From assembly GCA_900540045.1 (NCBI GenBank), contig UQEF01000010.1, forward strand, positions 1 to 46,752: a stretch of 46,752 nucleotides of DNA, written 5' to 3'. How positions within the stretch are numbered: the stretch's first letter is position 1; every line of letters starts with the position of its first letter. Positions 1 through 7,806 of the stretch are shown one piece after another. The notes below the pieces were generated by a model, which was not told the DNA's origin, searched no databases, and saw only the letters and a program-made list of their open reading frames with translations. Origin of the DNA: an uncultured Eubacteriales bacterium (GTDB lineage Bacteria; Bacillota; Clostridia; Christensenellales; Aristaeellaceae). A program made the translations under genes and the position numbers.

Positions 1-12
1 CTTATGCGTTTA

Positions 13-43
13 GGGGCTGCTTCCCAAAGAAAGCAGCCCCTTT
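13..43 (+). terminator. Possible intrinsic terminator hairpin at window edge
   Basis: A perfect 10-bp inverted repeat (GGGGCTGCTT / AAGCAGCCCC) with an 8-nt loop is followed by only a short T tract (TTTGT). It could end a gene lying left of the window. The weak T tract keeps confidence moderate. Confidence 0.45.
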
Positions 44-58
44 GTCGGCGGTCTGGAG

Positions 59-86
59 TTCCATGGAATCGTCTGATTCCATGGAA
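59..86. repeat. Nested palindrome, 12-bp arms
   Basis: Two perfect 12-bp inverted arms (TTCCATGGAATC / GATTCCATGGAA) are separated by GTCT. Each arm itself contains the 10-bp palindrome TTCCATGGAA, so the site is also a direct repeat of a palindrome. It lies in noncoding sequence with no T tract beside it, so it looks more like a protein-binding site or small repeat than a terminator. No function can be assigned. Confidence 0.6.
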
Positions 87-536
87 CTTTTTCTTTCCGA
101 AAACAGGTTTCTTTTTTGCGTGCTGCTTTGCTCCCATGCCCGCACGGCGGTATGGTGCAAACAAACCGTAAACGGGTTCCGTTTTTTCAAGGCGGTTCTT
201 CCTTTCTTTCGCTTCTTGCCTTCAGCAAAAAAACGCTCTTGGGAGGTACCCTTCTCCATAATAAGACGGAGCCGCGATGTTTTTTGTAACATCCAGTAAA
301 AATGTTGCAGCTTGCGAGGCGGTGGTTTGCCTTGCCTGGCAGCGAACGCGGCAGCCCGTGCGCAAAGCTGCCGGAAACGCTTGCGGCCTGACAGGCGAAA
401 GCCCGCCGGTGCAGTGATGATGCTCTCCTTGCCTGAGCGGCCGGCATGCCCGGAAATACGGACGTGCGCATTGCAAAACATACGGCCGGCGTCTGATGGC
501 CCAAGGGGATACGGGCCCACCGCCATCTGCCGGGGC
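87..536. other. Gene-free stretch, nothing convincing seen
   Basis: Several reading frames are open here on both strands, but none has a ribosome binding site or a recognisable protein. The minus strand from about 230 to 90 is purine-rich. A small hairpin (GGCAGC / GCTGCC) lies near 340-370. I see no RNA gene or mobile element. Confidence 0.5.
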
Positions 537-1265
537 TTATACAGCCGTAAAGTTGCCTTTGCCTGCCTCCTGCACCTGCCGGAGCGCATCGCTGCCAAAG
601 CGTAGTGCAAATTCCGCACCGGCCTGCGCCTCGACGAGGGTGGCCGCCTGTGGATTCGTTTCCGCCGCGCAGCGCAGCAACGTGCTGTAAAGGTGCGCCG
701 TATGGTACAGGAAGTCCTTCACCTGCGTGCCGTGCAGACGCTGCTGGATGCGCTTTTGCCGCTCTGCGAGAGCGGGCGTGTTTTCCGCGCTTTCCCAATG
801 AAAGGCACAGCCTTCGTCCGGATTTTTGGGCAGGCAGGAGGGGAGACTCAGGCGTAGCGCCGGATTGAATCCCTTCAAAATCGCATGGTCCACGCAGCGG
901 CAGTAATAAAAGCCAAAATCCGCCAATCCGCTTTCCTGCCAGGCGGTATGCCAGGGGCATTTCAGCATGCGGAAGCTGACGTGGGAGCACTGGGGATCAT
1001 TTTCGGTCCGAAGCGATTCGCCGGGCCATGACCACTCGCAATAAGCGAAATAGGAAGCCATGTCATCCGGCGGATCGCCGTTTTGCCGGCAGCGTGCCAC
1101 CATGCGCCTGCCGCGCTCCTCGCCATAGGTTTCAACAGCCCTGAGCAGCAGCGCGTCCGCATCCGTTCCAAAATGCCGGCAGATTTCTCTGGCCAACAGA
1201 CCGAACATCACCGCATGCTGTTTCGGGCCGAAAAGACAGGCGCCTCCCTGGGTGCGATCCGGCAT
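537..1265 (-). CDS. L-2-amino-thiazoline-4-carboxylic acid hydrolase-like protein
   Basis: A 242-residue soluble protein resembling the ATC hydrolase family. Founding members open the thiazoline ring of 2-amino-thiazoline-4-carboxylate on the way to L-cysteine; most relatives in anaerobes are uncharacterised. The family-like core is the run KCPWH, then FYYCRCVD and a GFNP segment, with a later GCAFHWE segment. The conserved Cys and His residues are candidates for the active site. I chose the ATG at 1265 because a clear GGAGG lies 10 nt upstream; a GTG at 1292 is possible but lacks a ribosome binding site. It follows fbp by about 30 nt on the same strand, so the two are probably cotranscribed. 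The true substrate is unknown. Confidence 0.7.
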   Translation of the reverse strand: MPDRTQGGACLFGPKQHAVMFGLLAREICRHFGTDADALLLRAVETYGEERGRRMVARCRQNGDPPDDMASYFAYCEWSWPGESLRTENDPQCSHVSFRMLKCPWHTAWQESGLADFGFYYCRCVDHAILKGFNPALRLSLPSCLPKNPDEGCAFHWESAENTPALAERQKRIQQRLHGTQVKDFLYHTAHLYSTLLRCAAETNPQAATLVEAQAGAEFALRFGSDALRQVQEAGKGNFTAV

Positions 1266-1296
1266 CAAAAGCGTCCCTCCTTTTTCTGCCACAGCC

Positions 1297-3189
1297 TTAT
1301 TCCCCCCGCGGGGTCAGCAGGCCGCTTCGATAGGCGTTCAGTAACTCTTCCAGAGTACGGATGCGCTGTTGAATCTGCAGCCCGTTATCCGTGTCGGCCA
1401 CCAGACAGCGCCTGCGATTTTGCCAGAGAATCTGCGAATCGGAATGGATGTCGTCGTTGGCATCGAGCACGCGCGTCAGGGACGAAAAGGGCTGGTGCGC
1501 CACGATGCGCAAGCCGTGCGAGTTGGAGATGAGCGTGTATCCCGCGATGCCGGTTGCCTTCTGATAGGCCTTGCAGAATCCGCCATCAATGACGATCAGC
1601 CGTCCATTGGCCTTGACGGGGCTTTCGCCGCTGCTGACATGGATGGGCGTATGGCCGTTAATGATGTGCGCCTCGGGAGAGTCCAGGCCAAAGGCGCTCA
1701 AAATGCGGCGGCAGACGGCCTCATCATTGATGTGGCGGTAGTAGGGATTCATCGGCTCCTGCCAGGCCTCCGGGCAGTTGACAAACGCACGCTCGAAGGT
1801 CTTGATGCTGCGTCCGCACAGGGGCGAGCGTTCGCCGCACCAAAGATACCACATGAAATCCACCGCATCGGGAGCACGGTCAAAATAGGCCCGGCGGGCC
1901 ATGCGCTCGTGGTGGTCCATCAGGGCCCGTCCCTGATAGCATTCTCCATCGAAGGTCACCTGGTCAAAGTCGCCCGCCTCGGTCATGGGGATGCAGCCAT
2001 GGAAAAGCAGATTGCCGTTATAGCAGCGGTACAGCCTCCCATTGTCGTACAGAAAGCGCACATGGCGGCGCAACCGCTCGCTTTTCGCAAAAGAGGCCGA
2101 CAGGTCGCGCACCACCGCCTCCTCGCCGGCGGTCAGGCGGTAGGGATCGGCAGGATCGACGGTGGGCAGCGCCACAGGCCGGAGCGGGTAGATACGGCCG
2201 CTCAGGGAAATGCTTTCGCTGTTTTTTACCAGAAGGTGCAGCAGCCGGCGGCCTTCCATACCGTATTCGGGATGCCGCGCGATGAGCTGCCCTTCCAGCT
2301 TGAACAGAATGACCGTTACAGCCTGAAGCCCCGCCTGCGCCTCCGTAAGGCCCGGATAGTTCTGGCTGGCAAACAGTGCGAGCGACCGCAGGCTGATGCC
2401 ATAGCCGGTTTCCAGCAGCTCCATGTTGTCATATTGCAGACATCCGCGCACGACGGCGGCCATGCATACGGGGTTGCCGGCGGCCGAGCCCATCCAGAGG
2501 ATATCATGGTTGCCCCATTCGATGTCCACGGCATGGTGATCCACCAAAAGGTCCATAATCCCGTCCGCGTGCGGTCCACGGTCGTAAATATCGCCTACGA
2601 TGTGCAGCCGGTCCACCGCCAGGCGTTTAATCAGGCCGCACAGCGCCACGATAAACTCGTCTCCGCTGCCGATGTCAATCAGGGCGTCGATGATCTTCTG
2701 ATGATAAACCAGCTGGTTGTCGTCCTCATCCGGCAGGGCGTGGAGCAGCTCGTCCAGTATATAGGCATAGGCCGAAGGCATCGCCTTGCGCACCTTGGAG
2801 CGCGTATATTTGGAGGAAAGCAGTCGGCTCAGCTCAATCAAATCATGCAGCGTGGCGTTATACCAGCCCTTGGACAGCCTTCCCGCGGCGCCGAGCAGTT
2901 TGAGCTTTTCCTTGGGGTAATAGATCAGCGTAAGCAGATCGGAAATCGCGGCAGCGCTGTGGGTGGAGGAGAACAGCAGCAGCGCTTTCTCCCGGACGAC
3001 GCCCGAACAGTTGTTCAGAATGTGCAGAAACGCGTCATATTCGCCGTGAATATCACTCATGAAGTGCTCGGTACCCTTTGGCAGATTCAGGATGGCTTTT
3101 AGGTTGATGATTTCCGTATAAAGCGACTGAACGGTGGGAAACTGCTCGCTGATGCAAGACAGATAGCGCTTTTGAGATGCCTCGCTCAT
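1297..3189 (-). CDS. fbp: Fructose-1,6-bisphosphatase, class III
   Basis: A 630-residue cytoplasmic enzyme of gluconeogenesis that hydrolyses fructose 1,6-bisphosphate to fructose 6-phosphate. Class III enzymes are about 640-670 residues and typical of Bacillota. The metallophosphoesterase motifs are all present: SDIHGE near residue 50, VGDIYDRG in the middle and EWGNHD after it, plus a late NGHTPIH motif. The reading frame is open 36 codons further upstream, but the ATG at 3189 has a strong GGAGG 6 nt away and begins the family-like sequence, so I start there. A sigma-A promoter lies at 3236-3264. The downstream ATC-hydrolase-like gene appears to be in the same operon. Confidence 0.95.
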   Translation of the reverse strand: MSEASQKRYLSCISEQFPTVQSLYTEIINLKAILNLPKGTEHFMSDIHGEYDAFLHILNNCSGVVREKALLLFSSTHSAAAISDLLTLIYYPKEKLKLLGAAGRLSKGWYNATLHDLIELSRLLSSKYTRSKVRKAMPSAYAYILDELLHALPDEDDNQLVYHQKIIDALIDIGSGDEFIVALCGLIKRLAVDRLHIVGDIYDRGPHADGIMDLLVDHHAVDIEWGNHDILWMGSAAGNPVCMAAVVRGCLQYDNMELLETGYGISLRSLALFASQNYPGLTEAQAGLQAVTVILFKLEGQLIARHPEYGMEGRRLLHLLVKNSESISLSGRIYPLRPVALPTVDPADPYRLTAGEEAVVRDLSASFAKSERLRRHVRFLYDNGRLYRCYNGNLLFHGCIPMTEAGDFDQVTFDGECYQGRALMDHHERMARRAYFDRAPDAVDFMWYLWCGERSPLCGRSIKTFERAFVNCPEAWQEPMNPYYRHINDEAVCRRILSAFGLDSPEAHIINGHTPIHVSSGESPVKANGRLIVIDGGFCKAYQKATGIAGYTLISNSHGLRIVAHQPFSSLTRVLDANDDIHSDSQILWQNRRRCLVADTDNGLQIQQRIRTLEELLNAYRSGLLTPRGE

Positions 3190-3235
3190 GAAAATCCTCC
3201 GTGTGCTCTTGTGCTCGTCAGTGCGGTCAGAAAAC

Positions 3236-3264
3236 AGTATACGATATTTTGCGCAAGGTGACAA
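3236..3264 (-). promoter_or_regulatory. Promoter of fbp
   Basis: Read on the minus strand: TTGTCA, 17 nt, TATACT. The -10 box occupies 3236-3241 and the -35 box 3259-3264. It lies about 45 nt upstream of the fbp start codon, just past the terminator of the preceding gene. Confidence 0.75.
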
Positions 3265-3275
3265 TAGAAAACAAG

Positions 3276-3309
3276 CCATAAAAAACAGGCCATACATATC
3301 GCTATGGCC
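3276..3309 (-). terminator. Intrinsic terminator of the HTH gene at 3543-4991
   Basis: On the minus strand a 7-bp perfect stem (GGCCATA / TATGGCC) with an 8-nt loop is followed by TGTTTTTT. It separates the upstream HTH gene from fbp. The remaining bases 3310-3542 contain nothing I can identify. Confidence 0.7.
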
Positions 3310-3542
3310 TCTGCGAAAAATCGTTTATCTGCGTCCTTGCACTGGCATAGAAGCGCGGGGGAGAGCCGGAAAAAAGCGGGACCGGGCCGGCAGCGCCAGA
3401 ACTTTTGTGGGCAGAAACGGATCGCCGGTTTTTGATGAATTATTCAGGGAGCATGCTTGCTTCAAACGGTGCGGACAAAGCCCTGGAGATGAAAGGAAAC
3501 AAGGAAGATTCCCAAAGCGCAGGACCAGCCCCGCCGCCGGTT

Positions 3543-4991
3543 TTACGGGGCTGCTGATAACCTCGGAACATAGGCCTGATACAGTTTGTGCAACTGCCTC
3601 AGGCTTTCATCCCTCGAATAGCAGCGCTCCTTGAGAACGATCGTTTTGAAGTAATCCGTATACTGGCGGGTGAAGGCCGGATAGGACAAAAACACATAGT
3701 CGTATCCGGCGTCCAGGTCATAATCTGTGTCGTATTCGGTGATGGCCACGCCGAGGCGGTCATAGCACACAGTAAGATATTTGCCCCAAAATGCTTCATC
3801 CTTGAGCAGGATGGGGGAGTAGCTGCGGTTTTCTTCTGCATATTTCAGCATGGTCGAAAAGATGAGCAGACGTTCCTTCGGGAAAAAGGGACGAATGCCG
3901 GCGAATTGATCGCGGCTTATGCCGCTTTCCAGAAAACGCCGGCACCCTTCTATGCTCAACGTTCCGATGTAAGGCTTCTTCTTGGTATAGAGGTTTTGAA
4001 AGCGCCGCTCGTGCAGGGGAACGATTTGCTTCACCAGGCTGTCCGCTGTTTCGGGAGAGAAGAGCGCCTTGTCCCGAAAAGCGGCAACGGCAACATCTGT
4101 GGGTACCTGTGCAAAGCTGATATCCGTACCGTAGCAAAAGACAGTCCGGTTCAGCTCGCGGCTCAGGCAGGACAGCACAAGGGAGGAATAATCCATCGGC
4201 GTTTGCTCAAACACTTTTAAGGGGGTGGGGCGGAAGGGAAGCTCCGCGATAATGCGGTTGAAAAAGGCGCAGATGCCCACCGAGTCTGCATTGGACAGTT
4301 CATAGGCAGATCTGCCATCCCGGATGATGTAAAACTGTTCCTCTGTTTGCGAGCCGAAGCGGGAGCTTAACAGCAGCAGGTTTCCGTTTACCGATGGATA
4401 CTGTCCGGTTTCGGTCCAGGAGGCGAGCTGGTAAGGCGAATAGCGGTTATCAAACAGAATGGGCGACATGCAGGCGACAAATTCAGCGGCATTCAAACCG
4501 CCGACATCGGGCTGAATATAATGATGCATGCGTATATTCCGCCCTTTATCGGCAAAAAGAGGCTGCAGGGCATGGACCACCGAGGGGTAAATGCAGTTTA
4601 CGCATAGGATGTTGATCTCATCGGCATCAATCAGTGGCGCAAGACGCCGCTGGATCATCGGACCGCCGGAAATGCGGCACGTCTCCAGCGGTTCATCCGG
4701 CTGTGCGGAGGATAGAAGACGGTCGATGCTCCGTCGGCTGGCATAGCGTTCCATGCCGATGTTGCTTACCTCCAAAGATTCCCTCAATTCTTTACATTCT
4801 TCGTCGGAGAAGGGACCAGATAAGCAAATCCTTTCACATAAACTTGCCCGCCGTGCGCTGCTGAGGCTGTTGTGCAGCGCGCGGCGAAGATCCGAACGAG
4901 CACCAATTTGCGCACCAAGCGCGCTGGCTGTCAGTTGATGTTCTTTCAGCAGCTGTCCCACGCACTGTGCAAAATTTTTATAATGAGGCAT
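3543..4991 (-). CDS. Unknown protein with N-terminal helix-turn-helix
   Basis: A 482-residue soluble protein I do not recognise. Residues about 7-60 look like a degenerate XRE-type helix-turn-helix (a VGQLLKEHQLT segment, then a LGAQIG turn helix). The remaining ~420 residues contain no signal peptide, no membrane segment and no catalytic motif I can name, and include several aromatic-rich stretches. The ATG at 4991 has AAGGAG 7 nt upstream. It is monocistronic, with its own -10 box at 5036-5041 and a terminator at 3276-3309. A DNA- or ligand-sensing regulator with a large sensor region is an inference from architecture only. Confidence 0.6.
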   Translation of the reverse strand: MPHYKNFAQCVGQLLKEHQLTASALGAQIGARSDLRRALHNSLSSARRASLCERICLSGPFSDEECKELRESLEVSNIGMERYASRRSIDRLLSSAQPDEPLETCRISGGPMIQRRLAPLIDADEINILCVNCIYPSVVHALQPLFADKGRNIRMHHYIQPDVGGLNAAEFVACMSPILFDNRYSPYQLASWTETGQYPSVNGNLLLLSSRFGSQTEEQFYIIRDGRSAYELSNADSVGICAFFNRIIAELPFRPTPLKVFEQTPMDYSSLVLSCLSRELNRTVFCYGTDISFAQVPTDVAVAAFRDKALFSPETADSLVKQIVPLHERRFQNLYTKKKPYIGTLSIEGCRRFLESGISRDQFAGIRPFFPKERLLIFSTMLKYAEENRSYSPILLKDEAFWGKYLTVCYDRLGVAITEYDTDYDLDAGYDYVFLSYPAFTRQYTDYFKTIVLKERCYSRDESLRQLHKLYQAYVPRLSAAP

Positions 4992-5018
4992 TCAGAATCT
5001 CCTTACCCTTGCTATGAT

Positions 5019-5041
5019 AGGAGGTGACCTTCCCGATTATA
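5019..5041 (-). promoter_or_regulatory. Leader of the HTH gene: -10 box and anti-Shine-Dalgarno-like segment
   Basis: The minus strand has TATAAT at 5036-5041 with a poor -35 box. The leader then carries GGTCACCTCCT (5029-5019), which matches the 3' end of 16S rRNA and can pair with the gene's own AAGGAG (5004-4999). A hairpin masking the ribosome binding site is possible. Confidence 0.4.
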
Positions 5042-5165
5042 CCACATTTTCCCTATAGATAGAAAGTTTTTCCTTTGCATTTCATCCCTATGCCTGCTTC
5101 GTTTGGAGAAAAGCAGTCCGGAAGGCTTTACCGGAAGGCCGGGAAGTCTCCTTTGCATCTATAGC

Positions 5166-5200
5166 AAAAAGCGCCATCTTTCACCTGGCGAAGATGGCGC
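5166..5200 (-). terminator. Intrinsic terminator closing the RNA element
   Basis: A perfect 10-bp stem (GCGCCATCTT / AAGATGGCGC, loop 5181-5190) is followed on the minus strand by TTTTTGCT. No gene is read into it from the plus strand. Confidence 0.8.
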
Positions 5201-5589
5201 TTCAGTATGCGCAAAAGAGCCTGACTTCTGCGAGCTTTTGACTGATAAAAAACTTCGAGAAGGTTAGAAGGATCGCAGTCCTCCGGGGAAAACCCCAGTT
5301 CAGCGGCATGCGCGTGGAAGCCTTGCGCAGCAAGGGTTCCCTGCTCGTTTCCCCATCCGTGCCACGGGAGCCGAAGGAAAGCGTGTGTCCACAGGATACC
5401 TTGGGCCCAAGGGCCCCGCATGAGCAAATACAAGGGCGGTCTGCCGGCCGCACATAGCCCCTTTACTTGCCGGCTTCTTTGGGTCACTTTGTGGCATGAC
5501 CCGGAGAGGCCAATCGAAACGAGCCAAGCGCCCTCTGATGCGGGTCTGTGGTTCTCAAAATCTCTCGAGAGAGGTTTTTGACAGCAAGC
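5166..5589 (-). ncRNA. Putative structured RNA element, copy 1
   Basis: About 420 nt read on the minus strand, with no credible protein. It begins with a TCAAAA...TTTTGA stem capped by TCTCTCGAGAGA (5555-5581). It carries a CCTTG-CTGCG-CAAGG hairpin (5321-5335) and a GGAGGA-CTGCGA-TCCTTC hairpin (5267-5284), and ends in a 10-bp terminator stem followed by TTTTT (5166-5200). The same ordered blocks occur at 24363-24591, and several stems differ between copies by paired changes (CTTTG/CAAAG versus CCTTG/CAAGG; GGAGGG/CCCTCC versus GGAGGA/TCCTTC). Both copies sit 3' of a gene, in the same orientation as that gene. I cannot assign it to a known RNA class. A dispersed noncoding repeat is the alternative. 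Confidence 0.55.
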
Positions 5590-5682
5590 ATTATACTGCC
5601 TGTTGCGCCACAGTGCAGAACGGCTTCTCAACCAGCCCCCGAACCCCCTGAATCAGACGCCTGTTTGGGCGGCGGCTTGCTT

Positions 5683-6282
5683 TTACGGCTTCTGCAGCGA
5701 AAAGGTCACAAAAAGATCCCCGCCGCCCAGCGCCTCTGCCCGTCCGGTGAGGTCGTCGATTTTTCCCAGGCGGGTGTAGCTCCAGGAATTGGAGCCATAG
5801 AACAGGACGATCTGATCTCCCTGATACAGCACAATGTCTCCGGCCTGGGTCGTGGTCTGCGCATTCTCCGTGGGCAAACGCTGTTCAAGCGGTCCCACCT
5901 TTTCAAAGCCGCCGTAGTCGCTTACCTCGATGGTCAACGGGCCGTCTGCAAGCAGCGCTTTGAACGCCTCGGCGCCCGGATTGTCGGCAAGGGTTGCCGC
6001 AAAGGTTTGGTCCGAAATCGTGACATAAAACGTATTCTGCTCCATTGCCGGTTCTTCCTCCGCATTCTTTGGCTGTTCGCTTTCATTGACCGTGGATTCA
6101 TGTTCGCCAGGAGAAACCGCATGCTCCTCCGACGTTTTTGAGACGCTTCGCCCCGCGTGAGCAACACCGGCTTCCTTTGCAGAGACGGCATCTTGCAAAG
6201 CGGCGCCGGAATCCCCGGCGGCGCATCCGCACAGGCAAAGCAGCATCAGACCTGCCAGCAGGATAGAGAGCCCCTGTTTCAT
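5683..6282 (-). CDS. Lipoprotein with cyclophilin-like domain
   Basis: A 199-residue exported protein. Residues 1-20 form a lipoprotein signal (hydrophobic stretch, then LCGC with C20 as the lipidated residue). A polar, Glu/Ser-rich linker of about 55 residues follows. The C-terminal ~110 residues match the cyclophilin-like family found in many anaerobes (ITISDQTF, then GDIVLYQG and FYGSNSWSYTRLG). The family shares the cyclophilin fold, but prolyl isomerase activity is not established. The start at 6282 has GGAAGG 9 nt upstream; the frame is open further upstream but runs into the LysE remnant. It is the last gene of the LysR-linked cluster and is followed by the structured RNA element. Confidence 0.8.
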   Translation of the reverse strand: MKQGLSILLAGLMLLCLCGCAAGDSGAALQDAVSAKEAGVAHAGRSVSKTSEEHAVSPGEHESTVNESEQPKNAEEEPAMEQNTFYVTISDQTFAATLADNPGAEAFKALLADGPLTIEVSDYGGFEKVGPLEQRLPTENAQTTTQAGDIVLYQGDQIVLFYGSNSWSYTRLGKIDDLTGRAEALGGGDLFVTFSLQKP

Positions 6283-6302
6283 ATCGTCAGTCCTTCCTAA
6301 TT

Positions 6303-6604
6303 TTATGTTAAAAACAGCGTTTTCCCCGGCACGAAGATACACAGGCGGATTCCCAGCAACAGCAGAAAGCTTCTGCCGACGATAGGGATGGCTGTCTGCC
6401 GCTGCATCAAAAAACCGAGATCCATGTCCATCCAAAGGCGCCGACAACGGCATAGAAGCAGTCGGCTGCAGAGGCGCCCAACCCCGTCAGAATGCCATAC
6501 GCGGCCCATGGGGCGGAGGGTCCGTTGAACGGTGGAGCGCCGCCCCTGCGGCCCCCGCCGGAAGCCCAAACAATGCAAAATTTCTTGAGCAAATCGCTTT
6601 CCAT
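6303..6604 (-). pseudogene. LysE-family exporter remnant, frameshifted and truncated
   Basis: LysE exporters are ~200-residue membrane proteins that export amino acids. Here the family sequence is spread over two frames. A QRTLRPMGR piece is in one frame, AYGILTGLG plus FYAVVGAFG in a second, and FLMQRQTAI plus FLLLLGIRL back in the first. At least two frameshifts are therefore needed. The sequence stops after about 100 residues, so the C-terminal half is missing. A ribosome binding site (AGGAG, 7 nt) still precedes the ATG at 6604. It lies between the DUF3737 gene and the cyclophilin-like lipoprotein, showing decay inside the cluster. Confidence 0.75.
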
Positions 6605-6654
6605 GCCGCTTCTCCTGACTTGGCAACGCCGGGCAGACTTTGCGGCATACCGGT

Positions 6655-7521
6655 TTATGCACAGCATGCATTTCTTTGCTTTGCCTCCTCAAGGCAAGTA
6701 ATCTCGCACCTGGCGCGTTCATCGTCCCGGATGATGCCGCCTACTGCCGGAATCTCAATACGGCCTGAATACGGATTTTTGATGCTGATGACCGATGTGA
6801 GGATCGTGGCGTGCACATCGCTTTTTTCAAAAGCAAGATCCGCGCCTTCCATTTTGCAGTCTATCAGGCGCAGGCCCTTGCAGTAGCACAGGGGCTGGGT
6901 GCCGATGATCGTGCAGTGGTCAAAGGTTACGTTCTCGCAGTACCACGCCAGATACTCTCCCTTGACCACGCTGTTTCGCACCACCACGTTCCTGGCATGC
7001 CAGAACGCGTCCTTGGTATCGAAGCGGCAGTTGTCAAAGGTCGCGTTTTCGATGTACTGGAAAGAATATTTTCCCTTGAAGGTTACATCGGTAAAATGCA
7101 GGTCGGTGGAACGCATCATGAAATACTCGCTCTGTGCGGTGCAGTGCTCCATCGTGATGCCATGAACCGACCAGCCGAATTCCGGCGAGATGATGTCGCA
7201 GTCCCGCATCGTCACCTCGCTGCACTCCCGCAGCGCCTTGATGCCGTGAAGCGCGGTATGGGTTATTTCGATGTGATCGGAATACCACAGCGCCGCCCGG
7301 CAAAGCTCCGTCATCCGGCTGTCGCGGATCACCAGCCCATGGTCATGCCAGAACGGATAGCGCAGGTTGAAATAGCAACGCTCTACCTTGATACCGGCGC
7401 CTTCTTTCAAGGCGCTTTCTCCGTCGGCGGGGCCGTCAAACGCGCAATCGACCACCTCGATGTCCTTCATGCCATACAGGGCGCGCTCCTGATCCAATGT
7501 CTGCTGCTGAATCCTTTTCAT
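6655..7521 (-). CDS. DUF3737 family protein, predicted right-handed beta-helix
   Basis: A 288-residue soluble protein of the DUF3737 family, whose function is unknown. The sequence is built from short repeated strands of the form 'D-C-x-F/I' roughly every 20-25 residues (VVDCAF, VERCYF, MRDCDI, FDNCRF, FDHCTI, LIDCKM), as expected of a parallel beta-helix. Such folds often bind or cleave carbohydrate, but no catalytic residues can be named. The start at 7521 has GGGAGAGG 6 nt upstream. The C-terminal tail is Cys-rich. It follows the small coiled protein by 38 nt in the same minus-strand cluster. Confidence 0.85.
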   Translation of the reverse strand: MKRIQQQTLDQERALYGMKDIEVVDCAFDGPADGESALKEGAGIKVERCYFNLRYPFWHDHGLVIRDSRMTELCRAALWYSDHIEITHTALHGIKALRECSEVTMRDCDIISPEFGWSVHGITMEHCTAQSEYFMMRSTDLHFTDVTFKGKYSFQYIENATFDNCRFDTKDAFWHARNVVVRNSVVKGEYLAWYCENVTFDHCTIIGTQPLCYCKGLRLIDCKMEGADLAFEKSDVHATILTSVISIKNPYSGRIEIPAVGGIIRDDERARCEITCLEEAKQRNACCA

Positions 7522-7559
7522 GATGTTCCTCTCCCTTCCTGTACGACGTCCGTCGCAAG

Positions 7560-7796
7560 CTAGGCTGACACTCTGCCTTTTCCAATCTGATAGACCAGAT
7601 AATCCAGGCAGTCAATCTGCTTTTCCTCCCGGTGGAGGCGATCCAGTATGACGGCCCGTTGCCTGGAGAGGAGTGTCAGCTGTTCCTTGATGTCCCCCAT
7701 CCTCCAGCAGGCGAGGTACTCTTCAATCCTGTCCGCTTCAAAGCCGGCGGCTTCCAGGTTCAGGACCAGATCCTGAACGTTCATTTTGCCTTCCAT
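7560..7796 (-). CDS. Small helical protein of unknown function
   Basis: A 78-residue acidic/basic, probably all-helical protein with no membrane segment. The segment from about residue 20 to 70 (EEYLACWRMGDI ... REEKQIDCLDYLVYQI) has coiled-coil spacing and resembles small proteins that accompany redox or cyclophilin-like genes in Clostridia. I cannot assign a function. The start is uncertain: ATG at 7796 or ATG at 7784, the latter with AAGG close upstream. It lies 10 nt after the lipoprotein at 7807-8073 and upstream of the DUF3737 gene, so it is part of the same transcript. Confidence 0.65.
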   Translation of the reverse strand: MEGKMNVQDLVLNLEAAGFEADRIEEYLACWRMGDIKEQLTLLSRQRAVILDRLHREEKQIDCLDYLVYQIGKGRVSA

Positions 7797-7806
7797 GGTG
7801 CTGATT

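Noticed and set aside
187..990. Minus-strand frames in the first kilobase
   Set aside because: They have no ribosome binding site, conflict with the ATC-hydrolase frame, and resemble no protein.
5128..5631. Overlapping open frames of 75-167 codons on the minus strand
   Set aside because: Three frames are open over the same stretch, none has a ribosome binding site, and the sequence matches the structured element at 24363-24591 at the nucleotide level, with paired stem changes. I treat it as noncoding.
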